Notes: generated by a model not told the origin, from the sequence alone. 64,000 bases of DNA from an uncultured Acidimicrobiales bacterium (GCA_937922785.1 CALAJQ010000004.1:62001-126000); one strand, 5' to 3'; shown: positions 32,571 through 41,289, counted from the stretch's first letter. Numbers and translations: made by a program.

Positions 32571-33813
32571 GATTCAGTTGGCGTCGTCGTTGCAACCAGG
32601 CGGCAAGCGCCACAAACGGAAGCCCTAGAAGTGCCCCTATCACCATGCCCTGAAGCTTCGGTGAGTTAGCTGGCTCTGATAGAACGCCTGCTTCGCTCAA
32701 GATTTGCACTGGCGCGGCGTCGAATGCAGTCAGCTCTCTGCGGGTGATCTCAGATTCGACTTCTGCCAACTCATTGCTCACACGTTCAACATCACGAGCC
32801 AGGTTTGGTTCGGCGGTAACTGCTTCGGCCAACGCTGCCCTGTTGGTTCTGACCGTCAACAGCTCTTCGGTGTAAGTGTCTAGCTCTTCGGTGGCGTTGT
32901 CTAGCTCGACTCGCAACGCTTGCTGTGCGCTTGCGCTAGTTGGGCGCACCAGCTGTTCGTCCAGTAGAGCTTCAAGCGAAGCGATGCGATCTGAGGATGC
33001 CGAGATACGTCGTCCCAGCTCTTCTTCGGTGGTCTGAAGCTCAATGTCGGCCAGCTGGCGTGCTCCAAGCGCTTTCACTTGTTCATCTAGCTCACCGAGT
33101 TCAACCTCGAGCTGTTCGCGCCGTCCTTCTAACTTTGAAACATCAGCAATTGGCGAGGCGACCTCGGCTGCTTTGAGGTACTCGGCTAGAACTGCCTGGT
33201 TTACCCCAAGTGCGACAGCCGGATCGGGGTGACGAACATCAAGCCTGATCACCTCAGACAAGTCAACTGTCTCAACCGAAACACGCTTGCGAAGCTCCTT
33301 CACTTCAAATCCGTAGGTCGCCGCAACCGGTGCGATAACTGCCTCGCTATTGAGGGTGGCGATTTGGGTGAGAAGGCGGCGGTCTTCGCGCAGGTAGCCA
33401 TCGGGAATTGACTCATCGAGAGTGAAAATGAACTCGGCTCGAGCAAGACGATCGGGATCGGTGCTGGCGCCTGACAGAAATCCAAGTGTCATGAATGTGG
33501 CCAGGATGATGCAACTGACGCCCAGCACCGACATTAGTTGGGCAAAGCTCCAGGACGGGCGGGCCGCTTTGACGCTCCAGGGGTCCATGCGATAGTCGCT
33601 GCGCAGTTGATCGGGGCGCACTTGATCGGGATTCAGTCGTTCCGGGTAGGCAACAACACCGCTCTCGGGCTGGGGGGCGGGCTCAACCTCTGGCTGGTCG
33701 AATAGCGACGACCGGTTATCAACACCGGCTGAATCGGAGGATAGGACGATGCGCTCTCGTTCCTGTCGAGGCACCGGCTTTGGCCAGACCCTTGGTTCGT
33801 CAGAGATGGTCAT
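32563..33813 (-). CDS. Wzz-like polysaccharide chain-length determinant
   Basis: A 416-residue two-helix membrane protein. Seen: a proline- and charge-rich cytosolic N-terminus (1-80), a transmembrane helix VLGVSCIILATFMTLGFLSG near 94-113, a long periplasmic stretch of coiled-coil character (for example RREQLEVELGELDEQVKALGARQ and a long Glu/Leu-rich run to about 365), and a second helix MVIGALLGLPFVALAAWL at the C-terminus with an arginine tail. This is the Wzz/KpsE/copolymerase topology. No C-terminal tyrosine-kinase domain is fused and none is adjacent. It starts inside the DegT gene stop (4-base overlap). Confidence 0.8.
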   Translation of the reverse strand: MTISDEPRVWPKPVPRQERERIVLSSDSAGVDNRSSLFDQPEVEPAPQPESGVVAYPERLNPDQVRPDQLRSDYRMDPWSVKAARPSWSFAQLMSVLGVSCIILATFMTLGFLSGASTDPDRLARAEFIFTLDESIPDGYLREDRRLLTQIATLNSEAVIAPVAATYGFEVKELRKRVSVETVDLSEVIRLDVRHPDPAVALGVNQAVLAEYLKAAEVASPIADVSKLEGRREQLEVELGELDEQVKALGARQLADIELQTTEEELGRRISASSDRIASLEALLDEQLVRPTSASAQQALRVELDNATEELDTYTEELLTVRTNRAALAEAVTAEPNLARDVERVSNELAEVESEITRRELTAFDAAPVQILSEAGVLSEPANSPKLQGMVIGALLGLPFVALAAWLQRRRQLNRG

Positions 33814-34928
33814 AGGTGCTCAGAAACTCGGGAGGCCACATACTCGACCTCTTGGGCGGTCAGCGTGGGGTGCATTGGAAGCGACAATTGGTGTTCGGCA
33901 GCATCTTCGGCAATCGGCAACTCAGAAATGTCGAATTCGGAGAACGCCGGATGTTTGTGACAGGGCTGGGCGTAGTGGATTCCGGTAGCGACTCCGTTAC
34001 TGGCCAGCCACTCCCTCATCGAGTCTCGGTTGTCCACCCTGATAACTTCCAGGTGGTGAACTCCGACAGTGTGTTCGGGAGTGCTCAGCATCTTTACTGA
34101 GGTGTGGTCAAAGTGTTTGACGTAGAGGTCATGCACAAGTCGGCGATGGTTGTTCCACTGATCCAGGTAACCCAACTTGATATCGAGTGCCGAGCCTTGC
34201 AAACCATCAAGTCGGCTATTGCGGCCGCGATGAGTGTGTAGGTGGTGGTCCCAGCGTCCGTGATTCGCCAGTGTCCGAATCTCAGTTGCAAGGGCCTCGT
34301 TGTTGGTCACAACTGCCCCGCCATCCCCAAGAGCACCCAGGTTCTTCCCAGGATAGAAACTGAACGTTGCCGCTGTGCCGAAGCTCCCGGCCTTACGTCC
34401 TTTGTACGTAGCACCGTGTGCTTGAGCTGCGTCTTCGATCACGTCGATGCCGGCAGCGGCCGCAACGTCGATGATTGGGTCCATGTCTGGAATCTGGCCA
34501 TACAGATGAACAACCATCACTGCCCTGGTTCGTCTCGTGATAGCCGAAGAAATGGCCTGGGGAGTAACAAGCAACGTTTCGGGATCTACATCAACAAACA
34601 CCGGCGTTGCTCCAAGAGTGACAACAGCTTCTGCCGTAGCCACAAATGTATTTGCGGGAACAATTACCTCGTCACCTGGCCCTACTTTGAGAGCGGCAAG
34701 TACCAGTTCGAGCGCGTCAGTTCCATTGGCAACGCCTACACAAAAGTCGACTCCGCAGTAGTCGGCCCAGTTCGATTCAAAGCGAGCAACAGTTGGGCCG
34801 CCGATGAAACCTGAGGTCTCAAGTGCGGTGTTCCACGCGTCGTCGAGCTGCCGACGGATCGGTTGATGCAGTTCTTGGAGATCAAGAAATGCAACCGACA
34901 TCTCCGATGTTGGAATAACCGACATCAC
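33810..34928 (-). CDS. DegT/DnrJ/EryC1/StrS-family sugar aminotransferase
   Basis: A 372-residue PLP enzyme. Seen: ANGTDALELVLAAL, GDEVIVPANTFVATAEAVV, VHLYGQ, DVIEDAAQAHGATYKG (PLP ring-stacking region), and the PLP lysine in FSFYPGKNLGALGDGGAVVT. Such enzymes aminate keto-sugar nucleotides. Adjacent to a Gfo/Idh/MocA oxidoreductase, the pairing matches WbpE/WlbC with WbpB/WlbA, which make UDP-3-amino-2-acetamido sugars; that is an inference from context. The GTG at 34928 overlaps the previous stop as GTGA. The first 12 codons contain a repeated ATGTCGGTT, so an internal ATG is possible. Confidence 0.86.
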   Translation of the reverse strand: MMSVIPTSEMSVAFLDLQELHQPIRRQLDDAWNTALETSGFIGGPTVARFESNWADYCGVDFCVGVANGTDALELVLAALKVGPGDEVIVPANTFVATAEAVVTLGATPVFVDVDPETLLVTPQAISSAITRRTRAVMVVHLYGQIPDMDPIIDVAAAAGIDVIEDAAQAHGATYKGRKAGSFGTAATFSFYPGKNLGALGDGGAVVTNNEALATEIRTLANHGRWDHHLHTHRGRNSRLDGLQGSALDIKLGYLDQWNNHRRLVHDLYVKHFDHTSVKMLSTPEHTVGVHHLEVIRVDNRDSMREWLASNGVATGIHYAQPCHKHPAFSEFDISELPIAEDAAEHQLSLPMHPTLTAQEVEYVASRVSEHL

Positions 34929-36001
34929 GCAACCGCCTGCCGCTCAAGCGACAATCCCGACGGCGGAAGGTCGAGAGGAACAGGAGCGCCATTGTTCGCT
35001 AGGGAGACATCAGACGCTTCCAAGACCGCGGTCACTGCCAGGCCGGCTAGGCCGTCCGCAACCGGAGTCTCGCCGCTGCGACAGCAACCCAAGAAGTCCT
35101 GCAACTCAACTTTAAGTGGCTCGGAGAAAGCCACATACGGAGAGACGATGTCGCCGTAGCGGTAGGCGACGTTGAAGGTATCGCTCGAAGCTTCCTGGGC
35201 ATGTTGCTCTCGGCCCCGGTCAAAGATCTTGATGCGTTCATCACCGTCCATGTCATTAAAGACGGCCATCTTCTTAGAACCCACAACTGTTGTGCTTCTG
35301 ATCTTTAGTGGATCGAGCCAACTGACTCTAACTGTGGAGTCAACGTTGAGGCTGTCGAACCGCATCCGCAGGGTTGCCACGTCTTCAGAGAACGATGTGG
35401 TGTGTCTTGACCCCCATGCGGAGACTTCGTCTGGGAAGGCTTTAAGGACAGTTGTGGTTATGGAAATGTCATGAGCGGCAAGATCCCAGAGCACGTTCAC
35501 ATCGTTGCGGTAAAGGCCTAGGTTCAGCCGCGCTGCATCGAGGTAATGGACATCGCCCAATTCGCCGCTGCTGACTAGGTCAGCCAACTTCCAGACACCC
35601 GCGTTATAGGCAAACGTGTGACCGGCCGCCAACGTGACGTTGTTTGCCTCCGCCAGTGCAACCATTCGCTTCGCATCGCTAGAGCTTGTAGCCATCGGCT
35701 TTTCAACCAAGCAATGTTTGCCCGCCTCCATCGCTGCGCTTGCAATTTCGAAATGACTGTCAGGAGGGGTGGCGACAACTACTGCGTCAATGTCATCAAG
35801 GGCCTCAGCAAGACTTGAGCGCAGAATCGAGCCAGGGAACTCGCGCCCCATGGCTGAACGCACGTCTGCCCGTCCATCGATCACAACCACGTCGGACACC
35901 TCGGGCAGTCCCGATAACACACGTATGTGTTTCGAACCCCAATACCCGCACCCCACTACGCCTACGCTAAGTAGCCCAGCATTACCCTTAACTATTTCCA
36001 T
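34925..36001 (-). CDS. Gfo/Idh/MocA-family sugar-nucleotide dehydrogenase
   Basis: A 358-residue NAD(P)-dependent oxidoreductase. Seen: VGVVGCGYWGSKHIRVL near residues 12-28 (Rossmann GxGxxG), DAVVVATPPDSHFEIASAAMEAGKHCLVEKPMA with the EKP catalytic lysine (about 73-105), and LWDLAAHDISI (the His of the active site). The best context match is the 3-dehydrogenase step on UDP-GlcNAc-type sugars followed by transamination by the next gene. It is separated from the NRPS-like gene by 62 bases containing a strong hairpin and overlaps the DegT gene by 4 bases. Confidence 0.85.
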   Translation of the reverse strand: MEIVKGNAGLLSVGVVGCGYWGSKHIRVLSGLPEVSDVVVIDGRADVRSAMGREFPGSILRSSLAEALDDIDAVVVATPPDSHFEIASAAMEAGKHCLVEKPMATSSSDAKRMVALAEANNVTLAAGHTFAYNAGVWKLADLVSSGELGDVHYLDAARLNLGLYRNDVNVLWDLAAHDISITTTVLKAFPDEVSAWGSRHTTSFSEDVATLRMRFDSLNVDSTVRVSWLDPLKIRSTTVVGSKKMAVFNDMDGDERIKIFDRGREQHAQEASSDTFNVAYRYGDIVSPYVAFSEPLKVELQDFLGCCRSGETPVADGLAGLAVTAVLEASDVSLANNGAPVPLDLPPSGLSLERQAVA

Positions 36002-36028
36002 TTTCGCCTCGCCCGTTTACCGCTGTCG

Positions 36029-36060
36029 GAGCCGATATCCCACCCGGATACCTACGGCTC
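36029..36060 (-). terminator. Hairpin between the NRPS-like gene and the sugar genes
   Basis: GAGCCG (36029-36034) and CGGCTC (36055-36060) pair, with TATCC (36036-36040) and GGATA (36046-36050) inside and a CACCC loop: 11 pairs with one small internal loop. It lies directly after the NRPS-like gene in the direction of transcription. No run of T follows, so it could reduce read-through or stabilise the mRNA end rather than terminate fully. The rest of the 62-base gap holds the downstream ribosome-binding region. Confidence 0.42.
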
Positions 36061-36063
36061 GCC

Positions 36064-38805
36064 CTATGAATTTGAAATTAGTTGCGTGCTTGTGGAATCC
36101 GGTGGACCCTCACTGGAATATCTGGCCAGATCACTCTCCATCGCGACCCTCATTGCTTGAGCTAAGTGGACTACGGCCGGCAAGTGCAGGAAGTTCATAT
36201 GAAACGCGTCAACCTCCACCGCAGACAACTGGTCTAGGCCTAGGTCGCTCCACCCTAAGGATGGGTCGGGTTTGGCGTATGGAGGCTGGCGGGATGCGTA
36301 GAAAACTGTGACAGGAGCTTTGATGATTCCCGGCGTCCATCCTTCATATGCTGCCTGGTCAGCCTTGGCCCACAGCGACTGTGCGTACCGGATGCTTCTC
36401 TTGGGCTTAAGTGCAGCGGGCAAACCAAGGCGGTGGACGGCCGACTCGATCGGCACAGTCAACCTTGCTCCAACTTTGCCAAACACCAGGTGCCGCGTGT
36501 GAGCACGACGCTGCACAGAACTGAGATTCTTGAGAGTCTCGGTTTCAAAAGCGACTCGTTGCCCAAAGTTGGCAACTGCCCGCGTCAGTCCGGAGACTCC
36601 GGCTTCATATGCCGGGTACGCGGCTTCGCGCTCAGTTTGCAGAAGCAGGACTGACAGTGGCCCTGCACCATCGACTTCAAGCTGGGAAGCAATTTCCCAA
36701 GCTAGGTCTCCACCGCCACAGAATCCGCCCAAGAAGTATGGACCGTTTGGTTGAACTCTCCGCATGGCCGCAATTGCTCGACCGGCCAACTCTTGCATTG
36801 AGAGATGCTCGGGGTCCCGCTCTATTGAGCGGTCAGCTGTCAACACATGAACTGGCCCGCCGTGTTCCAAGTTTCGCGACAACTCCACGAACCCAAGAGC
36901 TGGGCTAGCTTCGCCTGGGCACAAAAACAGAGGCGGTCGGGAGTTAATACCAAGGCTGCCCCTAGACAGTGTTACTACCCGCACAGCGCCAGGCTGATCA
37001 GAATCGCCTTCGACGCTGCAAGTCTGTTGGGTGAGCTTCCTGGCCAGCTGACTGACCGTGCGGTTGTCAGCGAGATCTCCGACTCCAAGCGAAAAGCCCA
37101 TCTTGCGGAGACTCTCAATGCAAAGGACCGCCAACAGTGAGGTCCCACCTAAGTCGAAGAAGTCAGAGTCAACTCCGACCTCTTCGAGACCTAGGGTCTC
37201 AGCCCAGACACTGGCCATGATGATCTCAACCTCGGTGGTAGCCGCCCGGAATTCCTGGGCCCCACCCGGCAGGTCGGCGAGGTCGGGCCGCCTTAGGGCC
37301 TTGCGATCCAGCTTGCCGTTTTGGTTGAGCGGCAACTTCTCATAGGTAACAAAGGCCGTCGGGACCATGTATCCAGGAAGCCGTTCAGCCACGTGATCCT
37401 GCCAAAGCTGGCGATCTGCAAATTCGGCCGACGTGGTCGGACTCAGTTCGATATGAGCGGCGAGACGGTCGGTGCCATCGTCAAGTTTCTCGACAACAGC
37501 CGCAGCGATGTCACGACGCAAGCCAAGGACCGACTCGATTTCACCTAGCTCAACGCGATTACCTCGCACCTTTACCTGATGATCTTTGCGACCAACAAAG
37601 CTGAGCACGCCTTTGTCATCACAGATGACCAAATCCCCGGTCTTGTAAGAACGAACTAGGCGACCGCCAACCAGCTCTTGTGTAAAGGCGACAGCAGTTA
37701 GCTCTGGAGCGTTCCGGTAACCACGACCGACTGGCGGCCCTGACACAATCAGCTCCCCGGCCGTTCCGGGTTCAACTGGATTGCCGTTCTGATCGACAAC
37801 GCTAAGAATGGCACCGGCAAATGCTGTTCCAATTGGAACCGGCCTCAAAGGGTCGGTCGGCCGGTCAACAACGTGAACAGTTACGTCATCAGAACATTCA
37901 GCCGGGCCGTAGATGTTGATTAGAGGCAGATCTCCGTAAAGCTCGAGCCAACGATTAGCGAGGTCCGGGGGAAGGGCTTCGCCGGTGGAAATTACGTTTC
38001 GAAGGGCCAGCTCGGTACGTGCTGGAGCACAGTCGATCATCAACCGCAGCATCGACGGCACTACTTGCACCGTGGTCACTTGCTCATCGACGAGGACCTG
38101 CCACAGGTCCCGTGGGCTAAACCGCTGGTCGTGGTTTGCAATATGCAAACGGGATCCGGCGATAATCGGCGTCGTGTATTGCCACACCGCGATGTCAAAG
38201 CTGGGCGGGGCAGTTTGCAAGACAACATCGGACGGTCCGAGGTCGAGAAACTCGATCATTGCCAAGGTGTGGTTTACCAATCCACTTTGTTCCAACACCG
38301 GTGCCTTTGGGGATCCCGTCGAGCCAGACGTGCTAATTACATAGGCCAGTGAATTTGCTCCGTAGCTCGAATCGGTCAGATCAATCCCTTCCCGGAGGTC
38401 AAAGCCGCCTTCGCGAGTTATCAGCAAGTCGGGTTTGACGGTCTTGAGGATCTGGTTGTTCCTAAGCTCACTGTGTTGAGGGTCAAGCGGCAGATACCCG
38501 GCGCCAGCGTTCAACACAGACAAGATCGCGATCACACTTTCGATCGAAGGTGAAAGCTTCAACCCAATAAGGGTCTCGGGCCCCGCTTGTTGTGTGCAAA
38601 ACAACTGGGTCTGGGTTGCTACTCGTTCGGCCAGCTGAGCTCGGGTTACCGATCCAGATCCGCTTGAGACCGCCACCTGAGAAGCATTGGCCGATTGATC
38701 GGAGCCAAAGAGCGTTGCCTGAAGTAGATCCCGGTAGGTCTCAGCCTTCCGGGTGGGAGAGCCAGTTTGTGGCCCCATTTCTGGGCTGCTGAATTGCTGT
38801 GTCAC
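36064..38805 (-). CDS. NRPS-like protein: adenylation, carrier and thioesterase domains
   Basis: A 913-residue single-module enzyme. Residues about 25-505 are an adenylation domain: YVISTSGSTGSPKAPV (A3, 155-170), PPSFDIAVWQ with the Asp that binds the alpha-amino group, NIYGPAECSDD (A5), YKTGDL (A7), GRKDHQVKVRGNRVELGEIE (A8) and NGKLDR with Lys498 (A10). Residues 525-595 are a carrier domain with phosphopantetheine site DLGGTSLL (Ser556). Residues 610-895 are an alpha/beta-hydrolase thioesterase, but its GxSxG is G-F-Cys696-G-G, with His869 in DAFHMNF. It has no condensation domain. It activates an amino acid for release or transfer; in this operon a sugar amine is the likely acceptor (inferred). 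Confidence 0.85.
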   Translation of the reverse strand: MTQQFSSPEMGPQTGSPTRKAETYRDLLQATLFGSDQSANASQVAVSSGSGSVTRAQLAERVATQTQLFCTQQAGPETLIGLKLSPSIESVIAILSVLNAGAGYLPLDPQHSELRNNQILKTVKPDLLITREGGFDLREGIDLTDSSYGANSLAYVISTSGSTGSPKAPVLEQSGLVNHTLAMIEFLDLGPSDVVLQTAPPSFDIAVWQYTTPIIAGSRLHIANHDQRFSPRDLWQVLVDEQVTTVQVVPSMLRLMIDCAPARTELALRNVISTGEALPPDLANRWLELYGDLPLINIYGPAECSDDVTVHVVDRPTDPLRPVPIGTAFAGAILSVVDQNGNPVEPGTAGELIVSGPPVGRGYRNAPELTAVAFTQELVGGRLVRSYKTGDLVICDDKGVLSFVGRKDHQVKVRGNRVELGEIESVLGLRRDIAAAVVEKLDDGTDRLAAHIELSPTTSAEFADRQLWQDHVAERLPGYMVPTAFVTYEKLPLNQNGKLDRKALRRPDLADLPGGAQEFRAATTEVEIIMASVWAETLGLEEVGVDSDFFDLGGTSLLAVLCIESLRKMGFSLGVGDLADNRTVSQLARKLTQQTCSVEGDSDQPGAVRVVTLSRGSLGINSRPPLFLCPGEASPALGFVELSRNLEHGGPVHVLTADRSIERDPEHLSMQELAGRAIAAMRRVQPNGPYFLGGFCGGGDLAWEIASQLEVDGAGPLSVLLLQTEREAAYPAYEAGVSGLTRAVANFGQRVAFETETLKNLSSVQRRAHTRHLVFGKVGARLTVPIESAVHRLGLPAALKPKRSIRYAQSLWAKADQAAYEGWTPGIIKAPVTVFYASRQPPYAKPDPSLGWSDLGLDQLSAVEVDAFHMNFLHLPAVVHLAQAMRVAMESDLARYSSEGPPDSTSTQLISNS

Positions 38806-38832
38806 CGCCGTGAATCCGCCTTCTAGATTTCT

Positions 38833-38860
38833 GTAACCACGCCTATACGGCGAATGTTAC
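38833..38860. promoter_or_regulatory. Palindromic element upstream of the NRPS-like gene
   Basis: GTAAC (38833-38837) and GTTAC (38856-38860) form inverted arms around CGCC (38840-38843) and GGCG (38849-38852), nested with almost the same centre. It lies 28-55 bases before the NRPS-like start, where a repressor or activator of the exopolysaccharide operon could bind. No regulator is identified. The 98-base gap here otherwise shows only weak promoter-like sequence (TATAGG on the minus strand within the palindrome). Confidence 0.4.
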
Positions 38861-38903
38861 GAACACTCTCAGCGACAGTCGCGGACCCTCTGCGGGCTGT
38901 TTT

Positions 38904-39575
38904 CTAGTTGGATCTCAAGGCTGGCACTAGGAGGTCAACCACCTGGTCAATTGCGTCATGTTCATCAACAGCAACCGCTTCAAGGATTTCAGGCCGGCTG
39001 ACGTATTGAGTTGAGGTTGCTAGTACTGCTGCCACCAGCGGAGCGTTGACTGCATCTGATATCTGACCCTTGCGGATGCCGTCGTTCACAATTCGCTCCA
39101 CCACTGTCATCACGAACCGGTAGTGGCTATCCACTAGCAATCGACCCGGTGCATCTTCAGCCAAGTCATCAAAGACCGAAGCTTGAAGGTGAATCTCAGT
39201 GCTTCCTCTTAGGTACGAACGGAGCTGGTCGACCGCAACGTCGTTTGGGTCGACGGCGGCCAACGCCGCTCTGCCCTTCTTGTGCAGGAGCCGATCGAGC
39301 ACGACTTGCACGAGCTGGTCCTTGGAGGACGCCAGTTCATATAGCGTGCGGCGCGAACAGCCAACTCCGGCAGCCAGCTCGGCAATGGTGAATCGAGCAA
39401 AACCTCTGGTCTGAAAGATGTCTTCAAGCTGGTCGAGAACCTGAATGTGGCGCTCCCCCATCCGCTGCTCGGCCGCCCTGGGCAGCAACTGACGAGGGGC
39501 CCCATCGCTGAGGCGCCCAGCGTCGGCGACTGAAGAACCAGAGTCAGTATCAGAGCCAGAGTCAGGGGTGCCCAC
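38904..39575 (-). CDS. TetR-family transcriptional regulator
   Basis: A 223-residue regulator. Seen: an N-terminal helix-turn-helix domain RHIQVLDQLEDIFQTRGFARFTIAELAAGVGCSRRTLYELASSKDQLVQVVLDRLL near residues 39-94 and a helical ligand/dimer domain. Before it is a low-complexity Gly/Ser/Asp stretch (1-35), so a later start such as the Met at residue 37 or 38 is possible. It is divergent from the acyl-CoA carboxylase operon and probably represses it in response to an acyl-CoA or the pathway substrate. It is unlikely to control the exopolysaccharide operon although it lies just upstream of it. Confidence 0.85.
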   Translation of the reverse strand: MGTPDSGSDTDSGSSVADAGRLSDGAPRQLLPRAAEQRMGERHIQVLDQLEDIFQTRGFARFTIAELAAGVGCSRRTLYELASSKDQLVQVVLDRLLHKKGRAALAAVDPNDVAVDQLRSYLRGSTEIHLQASVFDDLAEDAPGRLLVDSHYRFVMTVVERIVNDGIRKGQISDAVNAPLVAAVLATSTQYVSRPEILEAVAVDEHDAIDQVVDLLVPALRSN

Positions 39576-39617
39576 CAGCCCAGCGTATGTCGAGCCGGGT
39601 CACTTCTCACTCGCATG

Positions 39618-39645
39618 CGGTACCAGGATGGCTTATCGAGTACCG
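39618..39645. promoter_or_regulatory. Candidate TetR operator in the divergent promoter region
   Basis: CGGTAC at 39618-39623 and GTACCG at 39640-39645 are perfect inverted arms with centres 22 bases apart, located midway between the TetR gene (starting 39575, minus) and the carboxylase gene (39673, plus). Spacing and position suit dimeric TetR binding. This is sequence inference only. Confidence 0.4.
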
Positions 39646-39672
39646 TAGAAAAATGAGTAGGGAACTAAAGAA

Positions 39673-41289
39673 GTGGTAGCAAAGTCAGCAGTCGGAACTG
39701 TTCTTAAGTCTCGCCTGAACACCAACTCGCCCGAGTACCAAGAGAACCTGGCCCAGATGCACTCGCTTTGGTCCTTGGTCGAAGACGAGCTCTCAAAAGT
39801 GGCTGGAATCGGCGGGGAGACCTACATCGCCCGCCACCGCAAGCGGGGAAAGATGTTGGTTCGCGAGCGCATCGAAGCGCTCATTGACCCAGGCACCCCG
39901 TTTCTCGAACTGCACCCTTTGTCGGCGTGGGGAACCTCCGACGCCATCGGTTCTGGCGTCGCCCACGGCATCGGCACCGTTGAAGGAGTTCAAGTGGCGA
40001 TCACTGGCTCTGACATGACTGTCAAAGGTGGAGCCGCAAACCCAAGCACTTGGGATAAAAACCGTCGCCTGTATGAGATCTGCCGCAAGAACCGCTTGCC
40101 GATGATCACTTTGACTGAGTCAGCTGGCGCCGACTTGCCACGACAGGCGGACCTATTTGTCCGTGGTGGGGAATCGTTCAAAAACCTTACTCAGATGTCC
40201 AAGATGGGCATCCCGACAATCACTATTGTGTACGGCCCAAATACTGCCGGTGGCGCCTATGTCCCTGCGATGAGTGACTACACGGTATTCGTCAAAGAAC
40301 GAGGCACTGCCTATTTGGGTGGTCCCCCACTGGTGAAAATGGCCATTGATGAAATCGTCGATGAGGAGTCGCTTGGTGGTGCCGAGATGCACTCGAAGGT
40401 GAGCGGCCTTAGCGACTACATGGCGGCCGATGAAATGGACGGCCTTCGCCACGCCCGACAGATTATTCGCCATCTCAATTGGAAGCGCCTCGGGCCCGAC
40501 CCATCTGAACCCGCTGACGAGCCGGTCTATGACATGGCCGATCTCATGGGTTGTGCCTCAGCCGACGTTCGAATTCCATTTGAGATACGCGAGATTTACG
40601 CTCGCGTTCTAGATGGCAGTCGCTTCGAAGAGTTCAAACCGCTCTTTGGAGACAAGATGGTCTGCGGTTGGGGTTCGATTTGTGGATACCCGGTTGGGGT
40701 GCTTGGCAACAACGGCATTCTCTTTTCAGAAGAAGCCAAGAAGGCTTCACAGTTCATCCAGCTGTGCAACAGAACCAACACTCCCTTGGTCTTTATGCAC
40801 AACATCACCGGCTTCATGGTTGGCCTTCAGGCTGAGCGCGGCGGCATTATCGTTAACGGTGCCAAGCTAATAAACGCTGTTTCCAACTCGACCGTGCCTC
40901 ACTTCAACTTGATGGTGGGTGCCAGCTACGGCGCCGGCAACTACGGCATGGCCGGCCGTGCCTATGACCCCCGCTTTGTGTTCTCATGGCCTAACCACCG
41001 CATTGCCGTTATGGGGCCCTCAGTTCTGGCTGGCGTAATGGACATGATCGCCCGAAGTTCTGCAGCTAGTCGTGGTCTTGAGGTAGATGAAGAAGCTCTG
41101 CTGGCCCGAACCTCTGCGCTTGAAGCGCAAATCGAGGAAGAGTCAACGGCGTTGTATTCGACAGGCCGGATGTGGGATGACGGCATCATCCATCCGTCTG
41201 ACTCTCGAACAGCGCTAGGAATTGCACTGGCGGCCGCCCATTCCAACGTGGTGCAAGGGTCTACCGACTGGGGAGTGTGGAGACACTAA
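39673..41289 (+). CDS. Acyl-CoA carboxylase carboxyltransferase (beta) subunit
   Basis: A 538-residue carboxyltransferase of the propionyl/methylcrotonyl/geranyl-CoA carboxylase type. Seen: the start LAQMHSLWSLVEDELSKVAGIGGETYIARHRKRGKMLVRERIEAL, FVRGGESFKNLTQMSKMGIPTITIVYG, GGAYVPAMSDYTVFV (first oxyanion region), and FMVGLQAERGGIIVNGAKLINAVSNSTVPHFNLMVGASYGAGNYGM. It moves CO2 from carboxybiotin to an acyl-CoA in a complex with the next gene's product. A GTG start at 39673 follows a purine-rich stretch. Context with AtuA suggests an isoprenoid-type or branched acyl-CoA substrate, but methylcrotonyl-CoA is also possible. Confidence 0.9.
   Translation: MVAKSAVGTVLKSRLNTNSPEYQENLAQMHSLWSLVEDELSKVAGIGGETYIARHRKRGKMLVRERIEALIDPGTPFLELHPLSAWGTSDAIGSGVAHGIGTVEGVQVAITGSDMTVKGGAANPSTWDKNRRLYEICRKNRLPMITLTESAGADLPRQADLFVRGGESFKNLTQMSKMGIPTITIVYGPNTAGGAYVPAMSDYTVFVKERGTAYLGGPPLVKMAIDEIVDEESLGGAEMHSKVSGLSDYMAADEMDGLRHARQIIRHLNWKRLGPDPSEPADEPVYDMADLMGCASADVRIPFEIREIYARVLDGSRFEEFKPLFGDKMVCGWGSICGYPVGVLGNNGILFSEEAKKASQFIQLCNRTNTPLVFMHNITGFMVGLQAERGGIIVNGAKLINAVSNSTVPHFNLMVGASYGAGNYGMAGRAYDPRFVFSWPNHRIAVMGPSVLAGVMDMIARSSAASRGLEVDEEALLARTSALEAQIEEESTALYSTGRMWDDGIIHPSDSRTALGIALAAAHSNVVQGSTDWGVWRH

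Noticed and set aside
36064-38805. Full NRPS assembly line with condensation or epimerisation domains
   Set aside because: Only A, carrier and thioesterase motifs are present; no HHxxxDG-type condensation motif was seen.
41277-41288. GTG start four codons upstream for the biotin carboxylase
   Set aside because: The ATG at 41289 overlaps the preceding stop as TAATG and starts directly before the conserved ITKLLIANRGE.
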